A stretch of DNA of 64,000 nt from Corynebacterium accolens (GTDB lineage: Bacteria; Actinomycetota; Actinomycetes; Mycobacteriales; Mycobacteriaceae). The position numbers and the translations under genes were made by a program. Positions 51,338-60,848 of this stretch are shown here, one piece after another; positions within the stretch are counted from its first letter, which is position 1, and each line of letters opens with the position of its first letter. The notes beneath the pieces are model-generated. The model worked only from the letters and a program-made list of their open reading frames with translations, did no database searches and had not been told where the DNA came from. The stretch covers positions 1,054,001-1,118,000 of the forward strand of contig NZ_CP046605.1 in NCBI RefSeq assembly GCF_023520795.1, in the 5' to 3' direction.

Positions 51338-52768
51338 GTGTCTTATAAAAATATTCTCGCCATGGCCATGTCCTTCGTGGGCCTGCTGGTAGGCGCAGGC
51401 TTTGCTACGGGCCAAGAGGTCGTGCAATATTTCACCGCCTTCGGCTCCTGGGGTATTGCCGGCATTATTGTCGCAGCGGCCATTATGACGCTGGCGGGCA
51501 CCGTGTTCTTGCAATTGGGCAGCTATTTCCACGCCACTGAGCACAACACGGTCTTCCGCAAAGTCACCCATCCCATCGTGTCCAAGCTATTGGACGTGGC
51601 CGTTATCATCACGCTCTTTGCCATCGGCTTCGTGATGCTGGCCGGTGCAGGTTCCAATATGGAGCAGCAATTTGGTTGGTCGGCTTGGATCGGCTCGACG
51701 CTGATGCTGGGGCTCGTGATTGCCGTCGGCATGATGGACGTCAATAAGGTGTCCAAGGTCATCGGTATGCTCACCCCGTCCATCATCATCGCCGTCATTG
51801 GCGTGGCCATCTACACCATGTTCCATATGCCGGACGATATTGGCGCAGCGATGGAAGCCTCTAGCCAAATCGATACCCCGATTGGCAACTGGTTGGTCTC
51901 CGCGCTGAACTACAACGGTCTGGCTTTGATGCTGGCGGTATCCATGTCCCTGGTTATCGGCGGCGATAATATTAGCCCGCGCGAGGCCGGTTGGGGCGGT
52001 ATTTTTGGTGGCATCGTCTACTCCGTCATGATGGGCCTGGCAGGTTTTGCGCTGTTGATGAACGCCGAGGAGATCGAGGGCTCCGATATCCCGATGCTGT
52101 CCTTGGTCGATAGCGTCAACCCAGTCTTGGGCGGGATCATGGCCATCGTTATTTACCTGATGATTTTCAATACCGCCATCGGTATGTTCTACGCATTGGG
52201 TAAGCGCCTTTCCGCGGGCAATGAGGCCAAGTTCCGCGTTATCTTCATCGCTGGCTGTTTCGCGGGCTTCGGCGTCTCCTTCTTCGGCTTCAAGACCTTG
52301 ATGCAGTACGTCTACCCGGTCATCGGTTACATGGGTATTGCGATGGTGGCCGTTTTGGTCTTTGCATGGTTCCGCAGCCAGTCCAAGATTCAGGACGAGG
52401 CGCTGCGCCGCGAGCGCGTGCGTTCGCTGATGCACCTGAAGCTGAATCCGAACAAGGAATACGACGCGGATCGCTACGACGACGAGATTGGCCAGCACCT
52501 CGAGGATTCCAATATGGATAGCGAGTCCCTCTATGAAGAGCTCGTGACCGAGGTGACGGAAAAGCTCGACGGTGATGACGATGTGGACTTTGATAAGGAA
52601 GAATTTGAGAAGCAAAACCAGGACGATCACACCTACTACATCGAACGCGAGGGCGTAGAGCACGACCGCTCGCCGGAAGAGATTGAAAAGTGGATCGAAG
52701 AAACCGGTGCTATCGGTGACCCAGAGGAAGACGATGAGTCGTCTGAAGCCGAAAGCTCCCAGAAGTAA
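51338..52768 (+). CDS. YkvI-type membrane transporter with long acidic tail
   Basis: 476 residues. About ten membrane helices in the first 345 residues, starting AMAMSFVGLLVGAGFATGQEVVQYF with the unwound-helix glycine pattern of the APC/LeuT superfamily; YkvI proteins are uncharacterised members. The last 130 residues are soluble and highly acidic (DGDDDVDFDKEEFEKQ, ending EDDESSEAESSQK). GTG start with no clear ribosome site; the 200 bases upstream show a small AGGAG-rich hairpin only. Substrate unknown. Confidence 0.75.
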   Translation: MSYKNILAMAMSFVGLLVGAGFATGQEVVQYFTAFGSWGIAGIIVAAAIMTLAGTVFLQLGSYFHATEHNTVFRKVTHPIVSKLLDVAVIITLFAIGFVMLAGAGSNMEQQFGWSAWIGSTLMLGLVIAVGMMDVNKVSKVIGMLTPSIIIAVIGVAIYTMFHMPDDIGAAMEASSQIDTPIGNWLVSALNYNGLALMLAVSMSLVIGGDNISPREAGWGGIFGGIVYSVMMGLAGFALLMNAEEIEGSDIPMLSLVDSVNPVLGGIMAIVIYLMIFNTAIGMFYALGKRLSAGNEAKFRVIFIAGCFAGFGVSFFGFKTLMQYVYPVIGYMGIAMVAVLVFAWFRSQSKIQDEALRRERVRSLMHLKLNPNKEYDADRYDDEIGQHLEDSNMDSESLYEELVTEVTEKLDGDDDVDFDKEEFEKQNQDDHTYYIEREGVEHDRSPEEIEKWIEETGAIGDPEEDDESSEAESSQK

Positions 52769-52789
52769 TCTCGCCTTAGAGCAATAAAT

Positions 52790-52824
52790 TTCCCTCCCCT
52801 GGATTTCCCGGGGGAGGGATTTTC
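52790..52824 (+). terminator. Terminator after the YkvI-type gene
   Basis: TCCCTCCCC pairs with GGGGAGGGA (about 8-9 bp) followed by TTTT. Confidence 0.85.
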
Positions 52825-52884
52825 TATACCTTGTGCTTGCCGATGCCCCCTTTTAACGCTTGGGGCTGGAGCTGGGCTAGGGGA

Positions 52885-53610
52885 TTACAGCAGGAGGAGC
52901 TTGAGGGTCAGGCCAATCATGATGACGCCGATGCCAACGTTGATCCAGCGCCATACCTCGGGGCGGGAGAGAACGTGGGAGAAGCGGGCAGCGCCAAAGC
53001 CAATGACGGGGAACCATGTAAAGCTGGCGGCGATGGCACCGCCGGCGAACAGCCACCGGCCGGGGTCGCCATACTGGTTGGCGATGCCGCCGAGCATGAC
53101 CAACACATCGACATAGGCGCCAGGGTTGAGCCAGGTTAGCGCCAGCGCGGTAAGGAGTGGTTTGACCCAAGATGGCGAGCGCTTTATCTCTTGGCGCTGG
53201 GTGGCGGTAGCGGTGGCGACAGACCCGTGCTCGGTGCCGACCCCACCCGTGCTGTCGCCGTCGCCGTCGAAGGTCGCTACTTCCTCGGTGGAATTGGGGG
53301 AAGTGGATTCCACGTCGATGGCTTCGCCCTTGGTTTTGAAGGCATCGCGGAAGCAGGTGAAGGTGAAAAAGGCGAGGTATGCCGCGCCGATGTACTTGAG
53401 CGCCTCAAGCGCATTGGGAAAGCGCTCAACCAGGTAGCCGACACCGGCGGTGCCGGAGGTAATGAGGATGACATCGGAAAGCGCGCACACCACGATGATG
53501 AGCCCGATGTGATCGCGGCGGATGCCGTATTTCAACAGCATCGCATTTTGGGGGCCGACGGCCACGATGAGGGATAAACCAAGCACAAAACCAGCAAGCA
53601 CGATGGACAT
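52885..53610 (-). CDS. lysE: LysE family lysine/arginine exporter
   Basis: Exports basic amino acids to prevent toxic build-up during growth on peptides. 241 residues with five or six membrane helices; VAVGPQNAMLLKYGI near 17-31 is the family motif and ALTWLNPGAYVDVLVMLGG near 158-176 carries the NPxAYxD motif. A hydrophilic loop of about 55 residues (about 90-148), rich in Ser, Thr, Glu and Gly, lies between helices 3 and 4, as in C. glutamicum LysE. Divergent from lysG. Confidence 0.93.
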   Translation of the reverse strand: MSIVLAGFVLGLSLIVAVGPQNAMLLKYGIRRDHIGLIIVVCALSDVILITSGTAGVGYLVERFPNALEALKYIGAAYLAFFTFTCFRDAFKTKGEAIDVESTSPNSTEEVATFDGDGDSTGGVGTEHGSVATATATQRQEIKRSPSWVKPLLTALALTWLNPGAYVDVLVMLGGIANQYGDPGRWLFAGGAIAASFTWFPVIGFGAARFSHVLSRPEVWRWINVGIGVIMIGLTLKLLLL

Positions 53611-53667
53611 GCCTCTAGTGTGAATCCAAGCGGTAAATAAGTCCAGTTAATCTATCTTCATATGGTT

Positions 53668-53673
53668 TAGAAT
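53668..53673 (+). promoter_or_regulatory. -10 box of leaderless lysG
   Basis: TAGAAT, 6 bases before ATG 53680. The 69-base lysE-lysG gap should also hold the LysG operator. Confidence 0.5.
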
Positions 53674-53679
53674 AGCTTC

Positions 53680-54552
53680 ATGAACCCGGTACATTTGGAA
53701 ACCTTGCTGGCTATCGTGGAGGAAGGAAGCTTTGAGGTCGCCGCCTCGGTCCTGGGGATTTCCCCGTCGGCGGTAAGCCAGCGCATTAAGGCGTTGGAGG
53801 CGAGCACCGGCCGCGTGTTGGTGCGGCGGGCGAACCCGGTGGGGGCGACGGAAGCCGGCGAAATTCTGGTGCAGGCGGCCCGGCGCATGGCGTTGGTGCA
53901 GGCAGAAACCGATGCCCGGTTGGGCCAGCGCCTAGCGCGCGTGCCCCTGTCGGTGGCCATCAACTCCGACTCGCTCGCCACTTGGTTTACGCAGGTATTA
54001 AGCGATACCGCGCAGCGGGGTGATGTTGCCCTGCGCATCCGCATTGAGGATGAGGCCCGCACGCTTGCGATGCTGCGGCGCGGCGATGTCTTGGGTGCGG
54101 TAACGAGGGAGCATTCGCCGGTATCCGGGTGCGATTCCACGTTTTTGGGGACCATGCGCTATTTCGCTGTTGCCGCCCCGCACATCGCGGAGGGCTTTCA
54201 TTCAGGGCGGTTTACCTGGGAGACGATGCCGCTGGTGGGCTATGGCCCCAATGATCAGGTGCTCGATGATGCTATGCGCGAGCGCTTTATTGATTCCCAC
54301 GTTGTGCGCGCCCGGGTTTCGCAGATTCCCTCTTCGGAAGGCTACCTGGAGGCCGTGCGCGTGGGCCTGGGGTGGGGGCTTTTGCCGCAGGCCCAAGCCC
54401 AGCCACTGGTGGAATCGAAAGAGCTGCTGCTTCTCGATGACCACCAGCTCGACATCGACCTCTACTGGCAGCGCTGGCGCCTAGAATCCGAGGTCTTAAG
54501 CGATCTGACGCGGTCTGTGATTAACGCGGCTGCGGGGCTGGGAAGAGCTTAA
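53680..54552 (+). CDS. lysG: LysR-type regulator LysG (ArgP family)
   Basis: Activates lysE when lysine or arginine accumulates. 290 residues: HTH about 3-60 (LETLLAIVEEGSFEVAA, SPSAVSQRIKALE) and a co-inducer domain. The pairing with divergent lysE is the known LysEG arrangement. The 3' end overlaps the facing gene by 32 bases. Confidence 0.93.
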   Translation: MNPVHLETLLAIVEEGSFEVAASVLGISPSAVSQRIKALEASTGRVLVRRANPVGATEAGEILVQAARRMALVQAETDARLGQRLARVPLSVAINSDSLATWFTQVLSDTAQRGDVALRIRIEDEARTLAMLRRGDVLGAVTREHSPVSGCDSTFLGTMRYFAVAAPHIAEGFHSGRFTWETMPLVGYGPNDQVLDDAMRERFIDSHVVRARVSQIPSSEGYLEAVRVGLGWGLLPQAQAQPLVESKELLLLDDHQLDIDLYWQRWRLESEVLSDLTRSVINAAAGLGRA

Positions 54553-55618
54553 GCTGAAAGTCTTCCGGATTCTTGACTTCCTCGCCGGAGGGAATGGGGC
54601 CCGGGAGACGCACGCTGGGGGCAAAGGGCTGGCCGCCAAAGCGATCGCGGTCATGGGGGTCTGCTAACCAGGACATATCCGGTCCCACCGGAACGATGCG
54701 GGTGGGGTTGATTTCCGTGTGCGTGGCAAAGTAATGCTGCTTGATCTCGGTGAAATCGGTGGTATCACCAAAGCCTGGTAGCTGGAATAGTTCCTGCAGG
54801 TAGCCGCGCAGGTTGGGCAGTTCCTGGATCTTGTGGCGCGAGCACTTGAAATGCGAATAATACACGGGGTCGAAGCGCACCAGGGTGGCAAATAGGCGGA
54901 TATCGGTTTCGGTAATGTGATCGCCAACCATATAGCGCTGCGTGCCCAGGCGCTCCTCGGCCCAATCGAGCGCCTCCCACAGCTGGTCATAAGCCTCTTC
55001 GTAGGCTTCTTGCGAACCGGCAAAACCGCAGCGGTACACGCCATTATTGATGCCATGGAAGATGTACTCGTTGAGTTCTTCCATCTCCTCGCGGTGCTCT
55101 TCTGGGAAGAGATCGGGGGCGCCTTCTGCCTGGAAGTCCGTCCACTGCTCAATAAAATCGCGCACCATAGAGGGATAATCATTGGTGACTACCCGGCCAG
55201 TGGATTCTTCTACCAAGGCTGGCACGGTAATTCCGCGGGGGTAGTCCGGAAAGCGCTCGAAGTAGGCTTCCTGCAGGCGCTTGTAGCCCAAAACCGGGTC
55301 TACTTCGCCCTCGTCGAGATCGAATGTCCAGGACCGCGCATCGTGCACGGGCCCGGCGAGGGCCAAGGAAATGGAGTCCTCTAAGCCCAACAGGCGGCGA
55401 GCGATGACCGCGCGGTGCGCCCACGGGCAGGCGCGGGCCGCAACTAAGCGGTACCGGCCAGCCTCCATGGGCCAGTAAAAGGTGCCATCGTCCTGCGCGG
55501 TTACCTCGGATACCTCTGGTGAAATGCGGTCTTCGATGTAGGTGGTATCGCGAATAAACTCGCCATCTGGTGACGCATTGCGGGCATCTCCTGCCCAATC
55601 GGAGTCGTGTGAAGTCAT
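54521..55618 (-). CDS. Glutathionyl-hydroquinone reductase-like protein (GST fold, YqjG/ECM4 type)
   Basis: 365 residues. The active Cys is C64 in ARACPWAHRA, the CPWAHR motif of GS-hydroquinone reductases; VPALVEESTGRVVTNDYPSMV near 137 and the helical GST C-terminal domain follow. Corynebacteria use mycothiol instead of glutathione, so the true thiol partner is probably different. GGGAATG upstream. Two small palindromes lie in its 195-base upstream region (near 55684-55720). Confidence 0.85.
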   Translation of the reverse strand: MTSHDSDWAGDARNASPDGEFIRDTTYIEDRISPEVSEVTAQDDGTFYWPMEAGRYRLVAARACPWAHRAVIARRLLGLEDSISLALAGPVHDARSWTFDLDEGEVDPVLGYKRLQEAYFERFPDYPRGITVPALVEESTGRVVTNDYPSMVRDFIEQWTDFQAEGAPDLFPEEHREEMEELNEYIFHGINNGVYRCGFAGSQEAYEEAYDQLWEALDWAEERLGTQRYMVGDHITETDIRLFATLVRFDPVYYSHFKCSRHKIQELPNLRGYLQELFQLPGFGDTTDFTEIKQHYFATHTEINPTRIVPVGPDMSWLADPHDRDRFGGQPFAPSVRLPGPIPSGEEVKNPEDFQLKLFPAPQPR

Positions 55619-55801
55619 CGATTCATTCCCAATTCTGGTGGATTCATAAGGCGGGGAAGTATCCCGCCGGTAATTAATGTTTATATGTCAACTATGTGAC
55701 ATTGTTGATATTACAACAAGATGGGGGCTAGGGAAAGGGGGGGGCGTGGGAACAATTGCGGCGCGCCGTTAACGGTACCGCAAAACTGCAGGCAACTGTC
55801 T

Positions 55802-55807
55802 TAAATT
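55802..55807 (+). promoter_or_regulatory. -10 box of leaderless doxX-type gene
   Basis: TAAATT, 6 bases before ATG 55814. Confidence 0.55.
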
Positions 55808-55813
55808 GGTCAT

Positions 55814-56704
55814 ATGAGCGATAAGCAGCAACCGGATAAAGCCAATCCCTTAGACGAGGAACTTAACGTCCCAGCCTACGATTCCATGCGGCAGGATAAC
55901 CCCGATGTCTTTGCCCGCGCTGGGCGCGCCGAACCGCAAGAAATTCGGCCGCAGAAACAAGAGGCGGCGGAGACGGAGGTTTTGCCCAACCCTGCCGCTA
56001 ATGGGGCCACGCAGCAGGGAAACCAGCAATCCGCAGGTGAGGATACCGCGGTATTGGATCCCGCAGCGGCGTCGCAGGCCGAAGGTTTTGCGGCAGATGA
56101 TGCCGGCTTGAGTCCAGAAGAGCTGGCGGAACAAGAGCGCAAGCTGCAGCAGGAGCAGGAGGACAAGGAAGGCTACAAGCGCTATGGGCGCCGCGGCACC
56201 ATTGACTTTGGCCTCTTCTTCGTCCGCTTGGCGATGAGCGCCTATCTCATCATCGCTGGCGTGTCCACGTTCTTCTCGCTGGGCGATGGCTCCGGAGTCT
56301 CCGGGCTGGAAGGCGATTACTCGCAGTACGCTTGGGCTAATTCCTTTGCCCTAGCGGTGCCGACCGTGCAGCTGATCGCCGGAGCATTCCTCCTTTTGGG
56401 CCTGATTAGCCCGCTTGCGGCCATGCTTGGCTTGGTCGTTACCGGTTTTACCGCATTGCACGAGCTGGCGGAATCGGGTGCTGGTCTCCAGGTCTTTGAC
56501 TGGCCGGACTCGGTATGGCTGTCCCTGGTACTTTTCATTATCGCGATTGGCCTGCAATTTACCGGTCCTGGTTTCATTTCCTTGGACTTTGGCCGCTCTT
56601 GGGCGCGGCGCCCGCTGGGTACGTCGTGGGTCTTTGTGGTGGTTGGTATCGCCATCTTGGTTGCCGTGTGGGTCTTTGGCGCGGCAGTAAACCCGATTGC
56701 TTAG
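55814..56704 (+). CDS. DoxX-family membrane protein with disordered N-terminus
   Basis: 296 residues. Residues 1-125 are hydrophilic and rich in Gln, Glu, Ala and Pro, with no fold expected; after RRGTIDFGLFFVRLAMSAYLII comes a DoxX-type four-to-five-helix region (about 132-295). DoxX proteins are linked to thiol-oxidative stress in mycobacteria. The N-terminal extension is the unusual part. Confidence 0.8.
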   Translation: MSDKQQPDKANPLDEELNVPAYDSMRQDNPDVFARAGRAEPQEIRPQKQEAAETEVLPNPAANGATQQGNQQSAGEDTAVLDPAAASQAEGFAADDAGLSPEELAEQERKLQQEQEDKEGYKRYGRRGTIDFGLFFVRLAMSAYLIIAGVSTFFSLGDGSGVSGLEGDYSQYAWANSFALAVPTVQLIAGAFLLLGLISPLAAMLGLVVTGFTALHELAESGAGLQVFDWPDSVWLSLVLFIIAIGLQFTGPGFISLDFGRSWARRPLGTSWVFVVVGIAILVAVWVFGAAVNPIA

Positions 56705-56730
56705 CCTGTTATTCGCTACCGCTTGAGTGG

Positions 56731-56764
56731 ATCCCTGCCGCAGGCCATGCGGTGGGGATTTTCT
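56731..56764 (+). terminator. Terminator after the doxX-type gene
   Basis: ATCCCTGCCGCA pairs with TGCGGTGGGGAT (one mismatch) with a 5-base loop, then TTTTCTTT. Confidence 0.85.
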
Positions 56765-56775
56765 TTCCATTCTTG

Positions 56776-56792
56776 CTTTCCGCTATGGAAAG
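56776..56792. promoter_or_regulatory. Candidate operator upstream of membrane/winged-helix pair
   Basis: CTTTCC-GCTAT-GGAAAG is a perfect 6-bp inverted repeat; further GGAAAG occurs near 56811. Could be the site of the winged-helix regulator encoded downstream. Confidence 0.35.
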
Positions 56793-56851
56793 TGAAAGAA
56801 TTGCCATAAAGGAAAGTAAGCAAAGCTGGATATTGGAGATGGTGGTAGAAG

Positions 56852-57307
56852 ATGGAAGATGAGCTAAAGAAGTCGCTCGAGTTTAATGACAGCCTGCAGG
56901 ATCAAGGCGCTGAGCGAAAGCGGCTTGTGTAAAATATCCTCCTAGTGATCGCATTGGCAGCATTCTATGTGGGAGTGACCGTATTCGCGGAGATAATGCA
57001 CCCCGTCGCGTTTCTGATTTTCTACTTTGTCCTTATAGGACTCATGGTGTGGGCGCTACTTCATTACCAGGGCAAGGTGCGGACCAGCTATCGCCAGGAT
57101 CCGTATACCCAGCCCAAGGCCGATAAGAAATACTACGCGGGGATGGCAGTAATACTTATCCCGATCTTTGTCACCAACATGCTGCGTGAGCACATGTGGG
57201 CTCTGGTAATCTTCATCGCGGTGTGGGCAGTGGCAATGGTCTGGGTGCTGCAATCTCGTGCCTTGGACGTTGCAGCGCGGCAAGGAGAAGGCCGTAGTGC
57301 TCAGTGA
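56852..57307 (+). pseudogene. Small membrane protein gene with in-frame stop
   Basis: ATG 56852 opens a frame encoding a charged 26-residue N-terminus (MEDELKKSLEFND...RKRLV) that ends at TAA 56930-56932; in the same frame the next codons go straight into membrane helix 1 (NILLVIALAAFYVGVTVF) and on to 57307. Joined, it would be a normal 151-residue protein with four helices. So either the stop is a nonsense mutation, or the functional protein starts at GTG 56945 (120 residues). Followed by the winged-helix gene with 11-base overlap. No family recognised. Confidence 0.55.
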
Positions 57308-57614
57308 TATTGACCCGGTTATCTATCCGCTCAATCGCTTCAAAATCTGTGCGGTATTAAACGCACGAGGTGCGGTGGAGGGACAGGTGCGCCGCGAAAT
57401 GCGCTTCGCGGCGCTGCGGGAAGAGGTGGGGCAATCGGCCGCCACCTTATCCAAACAATTAACCGCCCTAGAAAAGGAAGGCTATATCAGCCGATTCCGC
57501 GAGTACGGGTCTTCCCGCGATAAGGACACCGTGTGGGTTATGCTCACTGCTACCGGCAAGTCCGCATTCGATGCCCACCTCGCCGCGCTTAAGTCGCTAG
57601 CGGAGCAGGAGTAG
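57297..57614 (+). CDS. Winged-helix transcriptional regulator (MarR/HTH_34-like)
   Basis: 105 residues with one winged helix: FKICAVLNARGA, FAALREEVGQSAATLSKQLTALEKEGYI and a wing GSSRDKDTVWVMLTATG. It fits the small 'transcriptional regulator, DNA-binding wHTH' type paired with a membrane protein. GTG 57297 has AAGGAGAAGG upstream. Target probably its own operon. Overlaps the facing glycosyltransferase gene by 26 bases. Confidence 0.8.
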   Translation: MLSDIDPVIYPLNRFKICAVLNARGAVEGQVRREMRFAALREEVGQSAATLSKQLTALEKEGYISRFREYGSSRDKDTVWVMLTATGKSAFDAHLAALKSLAEQE

Positions 57615-58860
57615 CGCTACGTGTGGTCTGTTTGCGCTGGGCGGCAAAGAACGCTGCCGTATACAGCGCTACTGTAACCAGGGTAAGCCAGACGAAGTCA
57701 TCCACCCAGAATTTCTGGAAGTGGTTCATGGCATGAACATCGACTTGATCTCCCCACCACCACTTCGGCGGAACGGTGAGCAGCAGGGCTGCCCAAGCGA
57801 TGAGGACGGCCAGGAGGCTGCGGGCAGCCCATCCGGTAGAAAGCCAGCTCCACGCGCGGTAGGCGAAGACCGGGATGATAAGCGTGAGCCAGACCCAGTG
57901 ATGGGACCAAGAAACAGGGGAGATGAGCAGGACGGTGAGGGCGGTGACCAATTGGGCATCGACAAGCAAATGCTCCTCACACAGGCGCTTGATGAGCCAC
58001 GCTGCAACGACGATGACAATAAGGGAGGCCGCGATCCACGCGAAGCCTATCGTCAGGCCATTCGCCTCCATGGGTTCGGTGGATGGATACATGCGCTGAA
58101 TGGCGCCCTTGATGGAGCTATTGGACTGGTACTCGGTTCCCACGCCGAAGTCGCGGCCGGAGCCCATGTCGAGCAGTGTGGAGCTGAAGAACTCCACGAA
58201 CGCCTCCCAGCGGAAGGCCGCGGCAAGAAGAGTGGCCGCTACGGCGGAGAGCAACGCGGTGGCAATCTGCTTCCATTCCCTGCGCACAAGGAAGTAGAGC
58301 AACATCGCCAGAGGGGTTATCTTGATGGCGGCCGCCACGCCGATGAGGATTCCCTGCGGCAGGAATTGCTTGCGCGGAACGATGTCGAGGATAACAAGCG
58401 CCATGACCACTATATTGATTTGGGCATAGTTGTTATTGAGGTCAACCGGCTCAAAGTGTAAGACAATGGCCCAGGTAATGGCGGTTACGGGTAAGAGGAA
58501 TTCTGGCTTCTTGAGCACCGCCCTGAAAACGAAGTAAAGGCACGCGAGCACCAGAAGATCCGAAAGGATATCCATGATATTGCCGGCCAGATTGTGGTCG
58601 ACAGCGTCAAAGGCCGTCAGCGGCACCATCGCTAAGGCGCCAAAGGGCGGATAAATGAAGGGCAGCTGAATATCGCCGGCGGGCATCGGCGCGCTATAGA
58701 CGGAGCGGTGCTCGAGGAAGGCCTTGACCCCCTCGCGGTAGACCACCATATCGATGGGGAAGTCTGTGATGCGGGTGTCTTCAACGACCTTCCAAGCGCC
58801 GAAAAGGAACCCCAGCAGGGCCACGATATATCGGAATAACGGGGTACGAGCGAATTTCAT
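57589..58860 (-). CDS. GT87-type polyprenyl-phosphate mannosyltransferase-like membrane protein
   Basis: 423 residues with about ten membrane helices. After helix 1 the loop has FPIDMVVYREG with an Asp-containing catalytic-loop pattern and YPPFGALAMVP near 72; PVSWSHHWVW near 315 is a typical GT87 motif. GT87 enzymes such as PimE and MptC-type add alpha-1,2-mannose to lipomannan or PIMs from polyprenyl-phosphomannose on the outer face. Exact linkage unknown. Confidence 0.8.
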   Translation of the reverse strand: MKFARTPLFRYIVALLGFLFGAWKVVEDTRITDFPIDMVVYREGVKAFLEHRSVYSAPMPAGDIQLPFIYPPFGALAMVPLTAFDAVDHNLAGNIMDILSDLLVLACLYFVFRAVLKKPEFLLPVTAITWAIVLHFEPVDLNNNYAQINIVVMALVILDIVPRKQFLPQGILIGVAAAIKITPLAMLLYFLVRREWKQIATALLSAVAATLLAAAFRWEAFVEFFSSTLLDMGSGRDFGVGTEYQSNSSIKGAIQRMYPSTEPMEANGLTIGFAWIAASLIVIVVAAWLIKRLCEEHLLVDAQLVTALTVLLISPVSWSHHWVWLTLIIPVFAYRAWSWLSTGWAARSLLAVLIAWAALLLTVPPKWWWGDQVDVHAMNHFQKFWVDDFVWLTLVTVALYTAAFFAAQRKQTTRSATPAPLAT

Positions 58861-58938
58861 CGCGATACAAACTACGCGATATTTAACTACAGAGCTCGCA
58901 CCCCCTTCGAGGTCACAGCGATTTAGCAGCCAATTGTG

Positions 58939-60792
58939 CTAGTTTACAAAGCCGTCTACCACGCGCACCGCGCCGCGGTCCGCGGAGGTCGCCATCGCGG
59001 CATAGGCGCGCAGCGCCTTGGTAATCGGGCGGTTGCGGTCCACCGGCGTCCACGGCTTTTCGCGCTGCTCTTGCGCGGCGCGGCGGCGCTCCAGAACATC
59101 ATCGTCCACGTCGAGCGTGAGCTCGCGCTCATGGATATTGATGGAAATGGTATCGCCATTTTCGATGAGCCCGATAAGGCCCTGGTGGGCGGCCTCCGGG
59201 GAGATGTGGCCGATGGAGAGACCGGAGGTGCCGCCGGAAAAGCGGCCGTCGGTAATCAAGGCGCACGCCTTGCCTAAACCTGCGCCCTTGAGGAAGGACG
59301 TCGGGTGGAGCATCTCCTGCATGCCGGGGCCGCCGGATGGGCCCTCGTAGCGAATGACGACGACATCGCCGGGCTGGACCTCTTTATTCAAGATGATGGA
59401 TACGGCCTGCTCCTGGGATTCCACGACGCGGGCCGGGCCGGAGAAGGTCCACAGTTCTTCCTCCACGCCGGCTGCCTTGACGATGGCCCCGTCTGGTGCC
59501 AGGTTGCCGCGCAAGACCACCAGTCCGCCGTCGGAAGAAAAGGCGTGGTCGGCATCGTGAATGCAGCCATTGACCGCGTCAGTATCCAGTTCATCCCACC
59601 GGTTGGACTGGGAGAACGGCTCCGTCGTGCGCACGCCACCGGGGGCGGCGTAGTACAGCTCGCGGGCCTGATCGGTTACCCGGGGATTGCGGATATCCCA
59701 ATCATCGAGCCACTGCTCCGCATTGTCATAGAGGGCGGTGTGCACCTTGAGGTTGAGGTGGCCCGCGCGGCGCAGCTCGCCCAAGATGGCCGGAATGCCG
59801 CCGGCGCGGTGCACATCCTCAATGTGATAGGTGCCGTTGGGCGCGACCTTGGACAGGCAAGGCACGCGGTAGGAGATGTCATTAATGTCATCCAGCGTGA
59901 AGTCCACTTCGCCCTCTTGCGCTGCGGCGAGGGTGTGCAGGATGGTGTTGGTGGATCCGCCCATGGCCATATCGAGGGCCATAGCATTGGTAAAGGCTTC
60001 CTTCGTGGCGATATTGCGGGGGAGGACGGACTCGTCTTCTTCGCCGTAGTAGCGGCGGCACATATCCACGATGGTGGAGCCGGCCTTTTCAAAGAGCTCA
60101 CGGCGCGCGCTGTGGGTGGCCAGGGTGGTGCCATTGCCCGGAAGCGCCAAGCCGAGCGCCTCGGTCAAGCAGTTCATGGAGTTGGCGGTAAACATGCCGG
60201 AGCAGGAACCGCAGGTGGGGCAGGCGGATTCTTCGACCTGGGCCAAACCGGCATCGCTAACGCTGTCGTTCGCGGATGCGGTGATTGCGGTAATCAGGTC
60301 GGTCGGTGCATGGGCAACGCCATCGACCACGACGGCCTTGCCGGCCTCCATCGGCCCGCCGGAGACGAAGATAGTGGGGATATTCAAGCGCATCGCGGCA
60401 TTGAGCATGCCCGGGGTGATCTTATCGCAGTTGGAGATGCAGACGAGGGCATCGGCAGTATGCGCATTGGCCATGTACTCGATGGAATCGGAGATAATCT
60501 CGCGCGAAGGCAAAGAGTACAACATGCCGCTATGTCCCATGGCAATGCCGTCATCGACAGCAATGGTGTTGAACTCCTTGGGCACGCCGCCGGCTTCGCG
60601 GACAGCATCGGAGACGATATCGCCGACGTTTTTCAGGTGCACGTGGCCGGGCACGAACTGCGTATAAGAATTGGCGATGGCGACAATCGGCTTGCCAAAG
60701 TCATTTTCCTTGGTGCCGGTAGCGCGCCACAAGGCACGCGCACCGGAGGCTTGGCGTCCGACGGTAGTTACTTTAGAGCGCAGCGGGAACAT
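58939..60792 (-). CDS. ilvD: Dihydroxy-acid dehydratase
   Basis: Third step of isoleucine/valine synthesis. 617 residues, the E. coli-like form. Fe-S and substrate-site motifs are [11 protein letters not shown] near 121 and [19 protein letters not shown] near 193-211 (read [11 protein letters not shown]), plus [14 protein letters not shown] near 513. Start ATG 60792 is followed by [11 protein letters not shown]; no clear ribosome site. Separate from ilvBN, which is on the other strand. Confidence 0.96.
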   Translation of the reverse strand: MFPLRSKVTTVGRQASGARALWRATGTKENDFGKPIVAIANSYTQFVPGHVHLKNVGDIVSDAVREAGGVPKEFNTIAVDDGIAMGHSGMLYSLPSREIISDSIEYMANAHTADALVCISNCDKITPGMLNAAMRLNIPTIFVSGGPMEAGKAVVVDGVAHAPTDLITAITASANDSVSDAGLAQVEESACPTCGSCSGMFTANSMNCLTEALGLALPGNGTTLATHSARRELFEKAGSTIVDMCRRYYGEEDESVLPRNIATKEAFTNAMALDMAMGGSTNTILHTLAAAQEGEVDFTLDDINDISYRVPCLSKVAPNGTYHIEDVHRAGGIPAILGELRRAGHLNLKVHTALYDNAEQWLDDWDIRNPRVTDQARELYYAAPGGVRTTEPFSQSNRWDELDTDAVNGCIHDADHAFSSDGGLVVLRGNLAPDGAIVKAAGVEEELWTFSGPARVVESQEQAVSIILNKEVQPGDVVVIRYEGPSGGPGMQEMLHPTSFLKGAGLGKACALITDGRFSGGTSGLSIGHISPEAAHQGLIGLIENGDTISINIHERELTLDVDDDVLERRRAAQEQREKPWTPVDRNRPITKALRAYAAMATSADRGAVRVVDGFVN

Positions 60793-60848
60793 GGTTTAAG
60801 TCACCATTCCTTATAGATTAATCAGATGGGGAGGAGGAGAAAGTAAAT

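Noticed and set aside
59305-60816. 503-codon plus-strand frame opposite ilvD
   Set aside because: Gly/Ala/His-rich shadow of ilvD codons without any family features.
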